Of a stretch of 64,000 nt of DNA, positions 1 through 8,880 are shown piece by piece. The translations under genes and the position numbers were made by a program. The stretch is taken from the NCBI RefSeq assembly GCF_003352065.1, contig NZ_CP025803.1, positions 4,084,001 through 4,148,000 of the forward strand, written 5' to 3'. The DNA comes from Sulfitobacter sp. SK011 (lineage in GTDB: Bacteria > Pseudomonadota > Alphaproteobacteria > Rhodobacterales > Rhodobacteraceae). Under the pieces are notes generated by a model. It saw only the letters and a program-made list of their open reading frames with translations. It was not told the DNA's origin and made no database searches. Numbering within the stretch: the first letter of the stretch is position 1; the number at the start of each line of letters is the position of its first letter.

Positions 1-80
1 CCTGGGCCGTACGCAGCGGAGTCAGCATCCCGCTGACAGCAGATAACAAGCCACGGCTTTGGTACGCCAAAGTCAATTAA
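1..80 (+). CDS. 3' end of ABC transporter substrate-binding protein (partial)
   Basis: The window opens inside a gene. Reading from base 3 gives 25 codons ending in VNKPR-free sequence TADNKPRLWYAKVN, then TAA at 78-80. A short charged and aromatic tail of this kind is common at the end of family-5 extracellular solute-binding proteins. The position directly before two permease genes and two ATPase genes of the dipeptide type is where such a gene is expected. It would be the periplasmic receptor that sets the importer's specificity. Only the tail is visible, so the family call rests mostly on context. The reading frame itself is the only one of the three plus frames open to base 80. Confidence 0.55.
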   Translation, partial: WAVRSGVSIPLTADNKPRLWYAKVN

Positions 81-90
81 GGCTTGTGGT

Positions 91-118
91 CCCGCGCATT
101 CTCTCCCTGTTGCGCGGG
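91..118 (+). other. Intercistronic hairpin between receptor and permease genes
   Basis: An 8-bp perfect stem (CCCGCGCA at 91-98, TGCGCGGG at 111-118) has a 12-base loop and no following T-run. It lies between the receptor stop and the first permease. A GC-rich hairpin here typically stabilises the upstream mRNA or partly terminates, so that more receptor than permease is made. The role is inferred; the stem is read directly. Confidence 0.6.
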
Positions 119-169
119 GCCCCCACCCCTCATTCGTCTTCATTGTTTTCCGGCAAATAGGAGCCCACC

Positions 170-1138
170 ATGATCGCTTTTGTCCTGCGGCGTCTAATCC
201 AATCGGTTTTGGTCATGCTCGCTGTCGCGCTCATTGCCTTCACCATGTTTCGCTTCATTGGCGATCCTGTGAACAGCATGTTGCCTGAGAACGCAACGTC
301 GGAGCAACGCACCGAATTACGCGAACAGCTTGGTCTGGACCAATCCGTGACTGTCCAATTTGCGCGTTTTGTTACAGGTGCTGTTCAGGGCGACTTTGGA
401 ATTTCCTACCGCAATAAACGTCCCGTTGCCGAAATGATCGCAGAACGCCTGCCCGCGACACTCGAACTGGTTCTTGCCGCCGCCGTCTTTGCTTTGTTGT
501 TGGGCGTACCGATGGGGATCTATACCGCCCTGCATCCAAAAGGCGTGATCTCGAACCTTCTTCAAACCGTATCGTTAATCGGTATTTCTGTACCAACTTT
601 TGTAACAGGAATCCTGTTGATCCTCGTCTTTTCGGTCTGGTTGAACTGGTTGCCCTCCTTTGGCCGCGGCGACACAGTTCAACTCGGCTGGTGGAGTACT
701 GGCTTTCTAACTTGGACTGGCCTCAAATCGCTGATCCTGCCTGCTGTTATGCTCGGATTGTTTCAGGTCACCTTGATCATGCGCCTGGTCCGGGCCGAAA
801 TGATGGAAGTCCTGCGCTCGGATTTCGTACGCTTTGCCCGCGCGCGCGGTCTAACGAACCGGGCCGTCCACTTCGGCCATGCGCTTGGGAACACCCTGAT
901 GCCGGTGATCACCATCGTGGGGCTTCAACTTGGCTCCATGATCGCCTTTGCCATCATTACTGAAACGGTCTTTCAATGGCCCGGAATGGGCCTGTTGTTT
1001 ATCCAGGCCGTCAGCTTTGCCGATATCCCGGTCATGTCCGCCTACCTCGTGATGGTCGCTTTGGTGTTTGTCGCAATCAACATGATTGTCGATCTGCTCT
1101 ACTTCGCCATCGATCCACGCCTGTCCGCAAGCGCCTAA
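170..1138 (+). CDS. ABC transporter permease, DppB/GsiC type
   Basis: This is an inner-membrane permease subunit of a dipeptide/oligopeptide/nickel-type ABC importer, 322 residues, normal for the family. Residues about 9-29 form the first membrane helix, followed by the conserved periplasmic segment with the family's LREQLGLD motif. Further helices are spread along the chain. A cytoplasmic EAA-type loop lies near residues 205-240 (EVLRSDFVRFARARGL followed by NTLMPVI), where the ATPase docks. The start has AGGAG upstream. The next permease begins 12 bases downstream. Because this operon continues into amidohydrolases, the cargo is more likely a cyclic amide or N-heterocycle than a peptide. 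That substrate assignment is inference. Confidence 0.9.
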   Translation: MIAFVLRRLIQSVLVMLAVALIAFTMFRFIGDPVNSMLPENATSEQRTELREQLGLDQSVTVQFARFVTGAVQGDFGISYRNKRPVAEMIAERLPATLELVLAAAVFALLLGVPMGIYTALHPKGVISNLLQTVSLIGISVPTFVTGILLILVFSVWLNWLPSFGRGDTVQLGWWSTGFLTWTGLKSLILPAVMLGLFQVTLIMRLVRAEMMEVLRSDFVRFARARGLTNRAVHFGHALGNTLMPVITIVGLQLGSMIAFAIITETVFQWPGMGLLFIQAVSFADIPVMSAYLVMVALVFVAINMIVDLLYFAIDPRLSASA

Positions 1139-1150
1139 GGGAGACACGAA

Positions 1151-2083
1151 ATGTCTATGGAATCCTATCCACAATCGCGCCTTTCGATCTTTCTGGAAAG
1201 CGATCTGTACTACCGTTTTCGAACCTCACGCATCACTGTAACAGCCGCCATTGTCACCGCTCTCATCGTGCTGGCGGCACTATTGGCCCCTTGGATCGCG
1301 CCACACACGCCATTCGATGTGACCACATTAAGCCTCTGGGACAGTGAGCTGCCTCCGGTCTGGGTTGAGGGCGGCGATCCTCGCTTTGTTTTGGGCACCG
1401 ACAATCAGGGGCGCGATGTCTTGTCCGCCATCCTCTACGGCTCTCGCATCTCGCTTTTTGTAGGCTTTGTTAGCGTGGCGTTCGCCATGGTGATCGGCAT
1501 CATCATCGGCTTAGTCAGCGGATATTTCGGTGGTGCAATTGATGCGTTTTTCATGCGCATTGCCGATGTCATGCTGAGCTTCCCAACGATCCTTGTTGCT
1601 TTATTGATCAGCGGTATTGCCAGAGGTGCCCTGCCGCGTGAAATGCACGACAGTGCCGCATTGGTCGTACTGGTTTTCGCAATCACCATCACAACATGGG
1701 TTCAATACGCTCGCACAGTGCGCAGCTCCACCATGGTCGAACGCAAGCGCGAATATGTCTACGCGGCACAGCTAGTGGGACGGCGACCCTTCGCGATCAT
1801 GTTCAGTCATATACTCCCCAACGTAATGGGTCCTGTTCTGGTAATCGCCACCATCAACCTTGCGATGGCGATCTTGATCGAGGCGACATTGTCCTTCCTC
1901 GGGGTCGGCATGCCTCCGACCAACCCTTCGCTCGGAACACTGATCCGGGTTGGCAACGAATATCTCTTCTCTGGCGTTTGGTGGGTCGTGATTTTCCCCT
2001 CATTGACGCTCGTAGTGCTTGTGCTGGCGGTCAATCTGTTGGGTGACTGGCTGCGCGACGCTCTGAACCCGAAACTACGCTGA
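1151..2083 (+). CDS. ABC transporter permease, DppC type
   Basis: This is the second permease subunit, 310 residues, pairing with the preceding DppB-type protein. It has the family's N-terminal cytoplasmic stretch and first helix (about 31-50), then the LGTDNQGRDVLS motif near residues 82-93 that marks DppC/OppC proteins. The EAA loop is near residues 195-230 (ERKREYVYAAQLVGRR and HILPNV). The C-terminus GDWLRDALNPKLR is also typical. The gene is 12 bases from the upstream permease and 14 bases from the downstream ATPase, with AAGGAG before that ATPase. Substrate is unknown; it is the same system as the neighbours. Confidence 0.92.
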   Translation: MSMESYPQSRLSIFLESDLYYRFRTSRITVTAAIVTALIVLAALLAPWIAPHTPFDVTTLSLWDSELPPVWVEGGDPRFVLGTDNQGRDVLSAILYGSRISLFVGFVSVAFAMVIGIIIGLVSGYFGGAIDAFFMRIADVMLSFPTILVALLISGIARGALPREMHDSAALVVLVFAITITTWVQYARTVRSSTMVERKREYVYAAQLVGRRPFAIMFSHILPNVMGPVLVIATINLAMAILIEATLSFLGVGMPPTNPSLGTLIRVGNEYLFSGVWWVVIFPSLTLVVLVLAVNLLGDWLRDALNPKLR

Positions 2084-2097
2084 TAAGGAGCCACGAA

Positions 2098-3087
2098 ATG
2101 ACTGTGACCAGAGGTACCGAACCACTTTTGAGCGTGCGTGATCTGTCAATTTGCTTTGATACACGCCACGGTCCGTTGCGTGCGGTTGACGGCATTACTT
2201 TTGATCTGGCACCTGGCGAGATCCTTGGCATGGTAGGCGAAAGCGGTGCCGGAAAGTCCCTGACCGGGACAGCCATTACCGGACTGCTGGAACGCCCCGG
2301 CCGCATTGATCGCGGTGAAATTCACTTTGAAGGCCAGCGGATCGATACCCTCAGCAAGGATGACATGCGGTGCCTGCGAGGGCGCAAGATTGGTGCAATC
2401 TTCCAAGACCCGTTGACCAGCCTGAACCCGCTGATGACCGTGGGAAAGCAGTTGATCCAGACGATCCGAACCCATCTGCCGTTGAGCCGCGACGCCGCAC
2501 GGACCCGTGCCATCGACCTGTTGGCCGAGGTCGGTATCCCTGCACCTGAAGCCCGGGTGGATCAATACCCACACGAGTTTTCAGGCGGCATGCGTCAGCG
2601 CGTGGTGATCGCTCTCGCCCTTTGCGCAAATCCGGCGCTGGTGATCGCGGATGAACCCACAACGGCGCTTGATGTGTCCATCCAATCTCAAATTCTTGAA
2701 TTGCTGCGCAAAATGTGCCGCGATCATGGCGCAGCCGTAATCCTTGTAACGCATGACATGGGTGTAATTGCTGAAACGGCCGACCGTGTTGCGGTAATGT
2801 ATTCAGGCCGCGTGGTCGAAATCGGACCCGTGGAAAGGGTCGTTAAAGATCCCCGGCATCCCTATACAGCGGGCCTCATGCAATCCATCCCGCGCATCGG
2901 CAGCAATGCGCACCGCCTGACGCAGATCGAAGGGGCAATGCCGCGTTTGACGGCCCTACCAGATGGCTGCGCCTTCAATCCGCGTTGCCCCAACGCGATG
3001 GATATCTGCCGCCGACAAAAGCCCAAATCACAGCCCGTCGGTGATGGACAGGTCGCCTGTCACCTGTTTCAGGAGGAACTGGCATGA
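2098..3087 (+). CDS. ABC transporter ATP-binding protein, DppD type
   Basis: This is a cytoplasmic ATPase that powers the importer, 329 residues. Walker A is GESGAGKS at residues 47-54, the Q-loop is in AIFQDPLTSLNP, the signature is FSGGMRQRV, Walker B is LVIADEPTTALD and the H-loop is in VTHDMG. The C-terminal extension carries the oligopeptide-ABC motif CAFNPRCPNAMDIC, diagnostic of DppD/OppD. An AAGGAG ribosome site precedes the ATG. Its end overlaps the next ATPase by an ATGA, so the two are translationally coupled. All catalytic motifs are intact. Confidence 0.93.
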   Translation: MTVTRGTEPLLSVRDLSICFDTRHGPLRAVDGITFDLAPGEILGMVGESGAGKSLTGTAITGLLERPGRIDRGEIHFEGQRIDTLSKDDMRCLRGRKIGAIFQDPLTSLNPLMTVGKQLIQTIRTHLPLSRDAARTRAIDLLAEVGIPAPEARVDQYPHEFSGGMRQRVVIALALCANPALVIADEPTTALDVSIQSQILELLRKMCRDHGAAVILVTHDMGVIAETADRVAVMYSGRVVEIGPVERVVKDPRHPYTAGLMQSIPRIGSNAHRLTQIEGAMPRLTALPDGCAFNPRCPNAMDICRRQKPKSQPVGDGQVACHLFQEELA

Positions 3088-4139
3088 ACGCCATTCAAGA
3101 AATAGACAAACCTCTGCTGTCGGTAGAAAACGTCGGCAAGACGTTCGATCTGTCGGCCCCCTGGCTTAACCGGATCATTGAGCGTGCGCAGACCCGCCAT
3201 TTGCGTGCAGTCGACGGGCTGAATATCGAAATTCCACGCGGAAAGACCTTCAGTCTTGTTGGTGAAAGTGGCTGTGGTAAATCCACAGTGGCCAAGTTAG
3301 TCGTAGGCCTGCATCGGTCAACGGCGGGCACGATCCGCTTTGACGGAAAAGATCTGACCGACCTAAAGGCCGCAGATCGCGGCGTGTACCGCCGCCGCAT
3401 CCAGATGATCTTTCAAGATCCCTACGCCAGCCTCAATCCACGCTGGCGCGTACGAGACATAATAGCCGAACCCCTGCGTAGTTTTGGGATCATCTCAAGC
3501 CGCCCTGAGGAGCGCGCCGAGGTTGGCCGCCTGCTGGAATTGGTCGGCCTTTCTGCGCAAGACGGTGAAAAGTTTCCCCATGAGTTTTCAGGCGGCCAGC
3601 GTCAACGTATCTCGATTGCCCGGGCCATCTCTTCCAAGCCGGATTTTCTGGTATGTGATGAACCGACATCTGCCTTGGACGTGTCTGTACAATCACAAAT
3701 TCTCAATCTGATGCGCGATTTGCAAGATGAACTGGGCCTGACGTATCTGTTCATCAGTCATGATTTGGCCGTCGTAGATTTCATGTCAGATTATGTGGGC
3801 GTGATGTATCTCGGCCGGTTGGTTGAGGCGGGTCCGGCAGACCAGATTTTCTCCTCGCCCGAACACCCCTATACCAAATTGCTGATGGATACGGTGCCCG
3901 ACATTACAATGAACCGTCGTGACCGCGTTGCCGTCACTGGTGAAGTGCCAAATCCCATCAACCCACCTGCGGGCTGTTCGTTCAACCCCCGCTGTCCTTT
4001 GGCAACCGATATATGCCGCGCCACGTCGCCCGTAACGATACAGCGCGGTAACGGTCGGGTGGTCGCCTGTCACGCTGTCACCGATGTGTATGGAAACAAA
4101 TCATCCACAATGCCCGAACCAACGCGAGGCAGCGCTTGA
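3084..4139 (+). CDS. ABC transporter ATP-binding protein, DppF type
   Basis: This is the second ATPase of the importer, 351 residues. It has Walker A GESGCGKST, signature FSGGQRQRI, Walker B VCDEPTSALD, an H-loop in FISHDLAVV, and the C-terminal motif CSFNPRCPLATDIC of the oligopeptide class. The start overlaps the preceding stop (ATGA), and the stop overlaps the next gene's ATG (TGATG at 4137-4141). So the flavin-reductase-like gene downstream is read as part of the same translation-coupled operon. With the DppD homologue it forms the heterodimeric motor. Confidence 0.93.
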   Translation: MNAIQEIDKPLLSVENVGKTFDLSAPWLNRIIERAQTRHLRAVDGLNIEIPRGKTFSLVGESGCGKSTVAKLVVGLHRSTAGTIRFDGKDLTDLKAADRGVYRRRIQMIFQDPYASLNPRWRVRDIIAEPLRSFGIISSRPEERAEVGRLLELVGLSAQDGEKFPHEFSGGQRQRISIARAISSKPDFLVCDEPTSALDVSVQSQILNLMRDLQDELGLTYLFISHDLAVVDFMSDYVGVMYLGRLVEAGPADQIFSSPEHPYTKLLMDTVPDITMNRRDRVAVTGEVPNPINPPAGCSFNPRCPLATDICRATSPVTIQRGNGRVVACHAVTDVYGNKSSTMPEPTRGSA

Positions 4140-4756
4140 TGGACTTCGACTTCGAACAACTTGCACCAGAAGACCGCTACCGTCTTTTATGCAGCTTCGT
4201 GGCTCCGCGCCCGATCGCCTTGGTTTCTACCCGGGGGGCGACCGGCACACCCAACGCGGCCCCAATGAGCTTTTTTAACGTCTTCTCTCAGGATCCCCCG
4301 ATCGTCATTCTGGGCATGCAGGCGAAACCTGACGGGACCGAAAAAGAGACACTGCGCAATATCCGTCGCGATGGTGAATTTGTTATCAGCCTTTGCGACA
4401 TGCCACTGGCACAGGCCATGGTGGATTGCGGCATCGGCTTTCCTGACGCGGTAGACGAGGTTGCCCTGACCGGGCTGACCCATGCGCCTTCTCTGAAAGT
4501 TGCCCCTTCTCGCGTTGCCGAGGCACCCGCAGCGATGGAATGCCGTCTCAGTCAGATCATCGATTATCCACGTCGCGCCATTGTGCTTGGCGAGGTTATC
4601 CAGATGCATGTCCGCAACGAATGTCTTGATGATCAGGGGCGATATGTCCGCCCTGAAGCTTACCAGCCTGTCGCCCGTTTGCATGCGGACAACTATGTCG
4701 TCTGCGACAGGCAATTTGTGCTCAAAGCCTCCGAAGAACTTAAGACCGGGAGTTGA
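4139..4756 (+). CDS. Flavin reductase-like domain protein
   Basis: This 205-residue protein belongs to the flavin-reductase-like (DIM6/NTAB, split-barrel FMN-binding) family. The motif VAPRPIALVSTRG, then NAAPMSFFNVFSQDPPIV, is the FMN-binding core of that family. Such proteins either supply reduced flavin to a monooxygenase or bind FMN themselves. No monooxygenase gene is visible in this operon, so the partner is unknown. The start chosen is the ATG overlapping the DppF stop (TGATG); a TTG one codon earlier is also in frame. It is the only redox-type protein in an operon otherwise made of hydrolases and a racemase. Confidence 0.8.
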   Translation: MDFDFEQLAPEDRYRLLCSFVAPRPIALVSTRGATGTPNAAPMSFFNVFSQDPPIVILGMQAKPDGTEKETLRNIRRDGEFVISLCDMPLAQAMVDCGIGFPDAVDEVALTGLTHAPSLKVAPSRVAEAPAAMECRLSQIIDYPRRAIVLGEVIQMHVRNECLDDQGRYVRPEAYQPVARLHADNYVVCDRQFVLKASEELKTGS

Positions 4757-4760
4757 GAAA

Positions 4761-5957
4761 ATGAAAACCGATCCACTCTTGCTGCGCAATGTCCGCCCCT
4801 GGGGTGGTGCCGTCATTGATGTTCTGATCGAAAACGGTCGGATCGCCACCATCGCGCCCAATCAGTCCACTACAGTTGCGGTTGAGGATGGCGGCGGCGC
4901 AATCCTGTTGCCAGGGCTGGTTGAGGCACATACCCATCTCGACAAATCCCTTTGGGGTATGGGGTGGCGAGAACATCAGGCGGGACCCAACCTGCGTGAC
5001 AAAATCGACACCGAGCGCAGATTGCGCAAGGAATGGAATATCGAGCCCCATCGCCAGTCCATGCGCCAAGCGCTTTTGTCACTAGGTCATGGCTCCACAG
5101 CGATCCGCAGTCACGTGGACATTGATACCGAAGTGGGTATTTCGGGTCTGGAAGGCGTATTGCAAACCGCCGAATTGTTGTCCGGTCAAATAGAGATTGA
5201 AACAGTCGCATTTCCCCAGTCAGGTTTGATGAGCCGCCCAGGCACGCTGGACCTCATGGAGCAGGCAATGCAGATAGGGGCTGACGTCGTTGGCGGGCTG
5301 GATCCCTGCGGGATTGATGCAGACCCAAAGGGGCAACTCGATGCCGTTTTTGCGTTGGCCGAAAAATATGGCAAGCCGATTGACATACACCTGCACGAAC
5401 CCGGTGAACTGGGTGCCTTCAGCATGGAGATGATCCTTGATCGCACGCTGGCGCACGGGATGCAGGGCCATGTGACAATCAGTCATGCGTTTTGTCTTGG
5501 CATGCCCGACCGTGATCGCGCCCGCGCACTGGTTGCACGCCTCGCTGACGCCCGTATTCACATTGCCACCGTTGCCACCCCGTCCCGTCCGGTGCCACTG
5601 GCCGAAGACTTACGTACGGCTGGCGTGACGCTTTGCGCAGGGTCAGACGGCATTCGTGACACATGGGGGCCATACGGCAATGCAGACATGTTGGAACGCG
5701 CCATGCTGCTAGGCCTACGTAACAATCTTCGCGCCGATCCGGATGTCGAACATGCGCTGTGGTGTTGCACCTATGGCGGTGCTCACGTCATGGCATTGAA
5801 GGATTACGGGATCGAAACAGGCTGCATCGCCGATCTTGTGCTGGTGGACGCCGAAAGCGTGACCCACGCAGTAGTCTCGCATCCCCCGCGACGGCTGGTG
5901 CTCAAGGAAGGCCGCGTGGTGGCACGTGACGGCACCGCTTTGACGGAGTCGCCATGA
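4761..5957 (+). CDS. Amidohydrolase, cytosine-deaminase-like (first of three)
   Basis: This is a 398-residue metal-dependent hydrolase of the amidohydrolase superfamily, closest in motifs to cytosine deaminase and related triazine or pyrimidine deaminases. The metal-binding HTHLD follows the LLPGLVEA strand near residue 60. HLHEPGE, SHAFCLGMP and the catalytic Asp in GSDGIRDTWGP appear in the expected order. It would hydrolyse a ring C-N bond or an exocyclic amine. The reading frame is open far upstream, but ATG at 4761 starts just after the flavin-reductase gene and gives the normal N-terminal beta-sandwich. It overlaps the next amidohydrolase by an ATGA. The substrate cannot be told from sequence. 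Confidence 0.85.
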   Translation: MKTDPLLLRNVRPWGGAVIDVLIENGRIATIAPNQSTTVAVEDGGGAILLPGLVEAHTHLDKSLWGMGWREHQAGPNLRDKIDTERRLRKEWNIEPHRQSMRQALLSLGHGSTAIRSHVDIDTEVGISGLEGVLQTAELLSGQIEIETVAFPQSGLMSRPGTLDLMEQAMQIGADVVGGLDPCGIDADPKGQLDAVFALAEKYGKPIDIHLHEPGELGAFSMEMILDRTLAHGMQGHVTISHAFCLGMPDRDRARALVARLADARIHIATVATPSRPVPLAEDLRTAGVTLCAGSDGIRDTWGPYGNADMLERAMLLGLRNNLRADPDVEHALWCCTYGGAHVMALKDYGIETGCIADLVLVDAESVTHAVVSHPPRRLVLKEGRVVARDGTALTESP

Positions 5958-7441
5958 TGAGCAAGCGTGAAACGGGCCGCACCTTGATGACCGCAGATTG
6001 GGTCGTCGGCCATGAAAAGGGTGCGCATGTGCTGCTGCCCCGGGGCGAAGTCGTTTTTGAAGATGGCGAGATCCTCTTTGTTGGACATGGCTTTCCAGGC
6101 GAGGTGTCGCAACGTATCGACTACGGCGCGGCCCTGATCGGACCAGGGTTCATCGACCTTGATGCGCTGTCTGATCTCGATACCACCGTGCTGGGGCTGG
6201 ACAATCAACCCGCATGGCAAAAAGGGCGTATTTGGCCGAAAAGCTACATGCAGGCTGGTCCGCGCGAAATGTACACGTCCGAGGAATTGCGATGGCAGAA
6301 ACGCTATGCCTTTACTCGACTGATCGCCAACGGCATCACAACGGCACTGCCTATCGCCTCCTTGTTCTATCGCGAATGGGGCGAGACATGGGACGAATTT
6401 ACAGGTGCCGCCGAAGCAGCGGCCGACCTTGGCCTGCGCGTCTATCTTGGTCCCGCCTATCGCAGCGGCAATACCTACGTCAAAGGCGCAGGCGACATCG
6501 CCTTTCACTTTGACGAAGCCCGCGGCTTGGCAGGATTGGCAGAAGCGCGCCGTTTTTGCGAGACATTCGAGAACACGTCGGACGGGTTGGTTCGCACGAT
6601 GCTTGCCCCTGACCGCATCGAAACCTGCACCGCTGGACTGCTCAGAGAGACAGCAAAGGTTGTGCGCGAATTGGACGTGCCTGTGCGGCTGCATTGCTGC
6701 CAGTCGGCCTTCGAATACAACAGCGTTGTCGAGATGCACGGGATCAGCCCACCGCAATTGCTGGACAGCCTCGGTTTTCTTAGCCCGCGCGCCATTCTTC
6801 CCCATCTGACATATATCTCCGGTGCAAATGGCATCACGCACAACGCCCCTGACCTTGATATTCTTGCAGATAGCGGTGCAGCACTTGCCCACTGCCCTTT
6901 GGTGATGGCGCGGGGTGGCAGCAGCTTGCAGAGCTATGCGCGCTACAGAGATCGGGGCATCACAATCGGCATGGGAACAGACACGCATCCACCCGACATG
7001 ATCGCAAATATGCAGGTTGGCCTAATAACAGCGCGATTGGCAGGGGATGGTGCTGACGTATCGTCTGCCGACCTCTACACTGCAGCCACACTGGGTGGTG
7101 CGCGCGCACTTGGCCGCGATGATCTGGGGCATCTCTCGGCGGGTGCGCGAGCGGATATGACCGTGATTGCGCTGGATGATCCGGCCATGGGCCAGATTAT
7201 CGACCCGATCCAGACGATCCTGCTCAACGGATCAGGAAGGGACGTGCACACCGTCGTGATCGACGGACGCATCGTAATGCGAGACGGTGAAATTTCTGGT
7301 GTGGATCATTCGGCGATGCGCGAACAGGCACAGGCGCAGTTTGATGGAATGAAGGCGCAATATCCAGACCGAACCTTTGGCCATCCGCCCGTCGACGCGA
7401 TTTTCGCCCCCAGCTTTCCCATTCGGAGTGCGGCACAATGA
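5954..7441 (+). CDS. Amidohydrolase-family protein lacking the HxH motif (second of three)
   Basis: This 495-residue protein of the chlorohydrolase/TRZ-ATZ branch of amidohydrolases is unusual. Where the family has GFIDxHxH, it reads GFIDLDALSD near residues 55-64, so both N-terminal metal-binding histidines are absent. The downstream ligand positions look kept: His in VRLHCCQSAF, His in ILPHLTYISG, and Asp in MGTDTHPPDM. The C-terminal sandwich (GARADMTVIALDDP, VVIDGRIVMRDG) is normal. It may bind one metal differently, or be an atypical member. It is coupled to both neighbours by ATGA overlaps, which implies production in step with two motif-complete relatives. Function is unknown. Confidence 0.78.
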   Translation: MMSKRETGRTLMTADWVVGHEKGAHVLLPRGEVVFEDGEILFVGHGFPGEVSQRIDYGAALIGPGFIDLDALSDLDTTVLGLDNQPAWQKGRIWPKSYMQAGPREMYTSEELRWQKRYAFTRLIANGITTALPIASLFYREWGETWDEFTGAAEAAADLGLRVYLGPAYRSGNTYVKGAGDIAFHFDEARGLAGLAEARRFCETFENTSDGLVRTMLAPDRIETCTAGLLRETAKVVRELDVPVRLHCCQSAFEYNSVVEMHGISPPQLLDSLGFLSPRAILPHLTYISGANGITHNAPDLDILADSGAALAHCPLVMARGGSSLQSYARYRDRGITIGMGTDTHPPDMIANMQVGLITARLAGDGADVSSADLYTAATLGGARALGRDDLGHLSAGARADMTVIALDDPAMGQIIDPIQTILLNGSGRDVHTVVIDGRIVMRDGEISGVDHSAMREQAQAQFDGMKAQYPDRTFGHPPVDAIFAPSFPIRSAAQ

Positions 7442-8880
7442 CCGACATACTTATCCGTCACGCCACGCTCGTCACCGTCGATCCTGATCGTCGCGTAATC
7501 GAGGATGGTACCCTTGCGATCACCGCAGACCGTATCACGGCACTTGGTACGGATGCAGAGCTGGCTGCGTTAGCAGACACGGCCACCGAGATCATTGATG
7601 CACGTGGGATGGCCGCGATACCGGGGTTGATTGACTGCCACTCCCACGCCGGTCACGGGCTGGTTCGGTCCTTGGCCCCTTGCGATATTGACGCTTGGTT
7701 TGGTGCCTGCGAAGCAATCTATTCCCGCCACTCCGACGTTTCTTTTTGGCAAGCTGAAGCGCGATTAACACAGTTGGAACGGCTGATGTCTGGCGTTACG
7801 ACCTGCCTGACACTCTTGGGCGGCGGCGCGGATATTTACCGCACCGACGATCCTGCGTTTGGCGATGCCCACTGTGACGTGACGCGCGAAAGTGGTCTGC
7901 GCACTATGTTGGCCGTGGGGCCGGGCCGCCCACCCTTTCCGCGCGCATACCGTGGGCCAGAAGGTAACGATACCACCATCAGCTTTGCTCGTCAGATGGA
8001 GGTTAGCGAAGACCTGATGGTGCGCCGCAATGGCATGCTGACTGCACGGACGGGCATTTGTGCCATCATGCCGGTCTATGCTCGGCCTGAGCGTGAATCC
8101 GTGCCTGAGCCCGAAATCCGAAAGATGTCAGAAGCTGTCGCCGATCTTTGCTTGCGGAATAGTGCTCTGTTTACCCAAGACGGGCACCGCGACGGTACCA
8201 TTGCTTACACAGAGGGGCTGGGAGTCCTTGGGCCCCATGCGCTGTTGTCCCATTCGGTGGATTTGACTGAAGCTGACATCACAGCACTGAAAAGAACCGG
8301 AGCGCATATTGTCCACAACCCCAGTGCCATCATGTCAATATTGGGCCGTTGCCCCGTACCAGAACTTATCGGTGAGGGCGTAAACGTCGCTCTTGGATCA
8401 GACGCCGCAGCGCCAGACCGGGGGTATGACATGTTCAGACATATGGCCCAATGCATGCACTATCACCGCCGCCATTTCGCTGACCCCAGTTGGATGCCAC
8501 CCGGTAAGGTGCTGGAAATGGCGACAATCGACGCAGCCCGCGCGCTTGGAATGGATCAAGAAATTGGATCACTAGAAATCGGCAAGAAGGCCGATGTGGT
8601 GTTTGTCGATTTGCGCAAGCCACACCTCTACCCGCCCAGTATGCCCCTGCACAAACTGACTCATTTTGCGACTGCCGCTGACGTTGATACCGTCATAGTC
8701 GATGGTCAGTTAGTGTTGCGTGGACGCGTCTCGCAAACCCTTGACCCCGCTACCGTTCTGGATGAGGCAGCCGAAGCGTCAGACCGCGCTATCCAAGACG
8801 CAGGCCTCGCCCACTTATTGGCAGAACCACAATTGCTCTGGCGCGCAAACCGCGCAATTGGCGGAAAGGAGGCGCAATGA
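7438..8880 (+). CDS. Amidohydrolase, MtaD/AtzB-like (third of three)
   Basis: This 480-residue amidohydrolase of the TRZ/ATZ and guanine-deaminase-like branch has the metal motif HSH in GLIDCHSHAGHG near residues 63-74. His residues occur in QDGHRDGT and LLSHSVDL, the family's VHNPSAIMSILG segment follows, and the catalytic Asp is in LGSDAAAPDRG. A typical C-terminal metal-sandwich strand ends the fold (GKKADVVFVDLRKPHLYP). It starts inside the previous stop (ATGA) and its own stop overlaps the racemase start. Together the three hydrolases suggest successive deamination or ring-opening steps on one imported molecule; the exact chemistry is inference. Confidence 0.85.
   Translation: MTDILIRHATLVTVDPDRRVIEDGTLAITADRITALGTDAELAALADTATEIIDARGMAAIPGLIDCHSHAGHGLVRSLAPCDIDAWFGACEAIYSRHSDVSFWQAEARLTQLERLMSGVTTCLTLLGGGADIYRTDDPAFGDAHCDVTRESGLRTMLAVGPGRPPFPRAYRGPEGNDTTISFARQMEVSEDLMVRRNGMLTARTGICAIMPVYARPERESVPEPEIRKMSEAVADLCLRNSALFTQDGHRDGTIAYTEGLGVLGPHALLSHSVDLTEADITALKRTGAHIVHNPSAIMSILGRCPVPELIGEGVNVALGSDAAAPDRGYDMFRHMAQCMHYHRRHFADPSWMPPGKVLEMATIDAARALGMDQEIGSLEIGKKADVVFVDLRKPHLYPPSMPLHKLTHFATAADVDTVIVDGQLVLRGRVSQTLDPATVLDEAAEASDRAIQDAGLAHLLAEPQLLWRANRAIGGKEAQ

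Noticed and set aside
5804..6988. Open frame of almost 400 codons on the minus strand
   Set aside because: It is antisense to the second amidohydrolase, which has clear family motifs; the minus frame has none.
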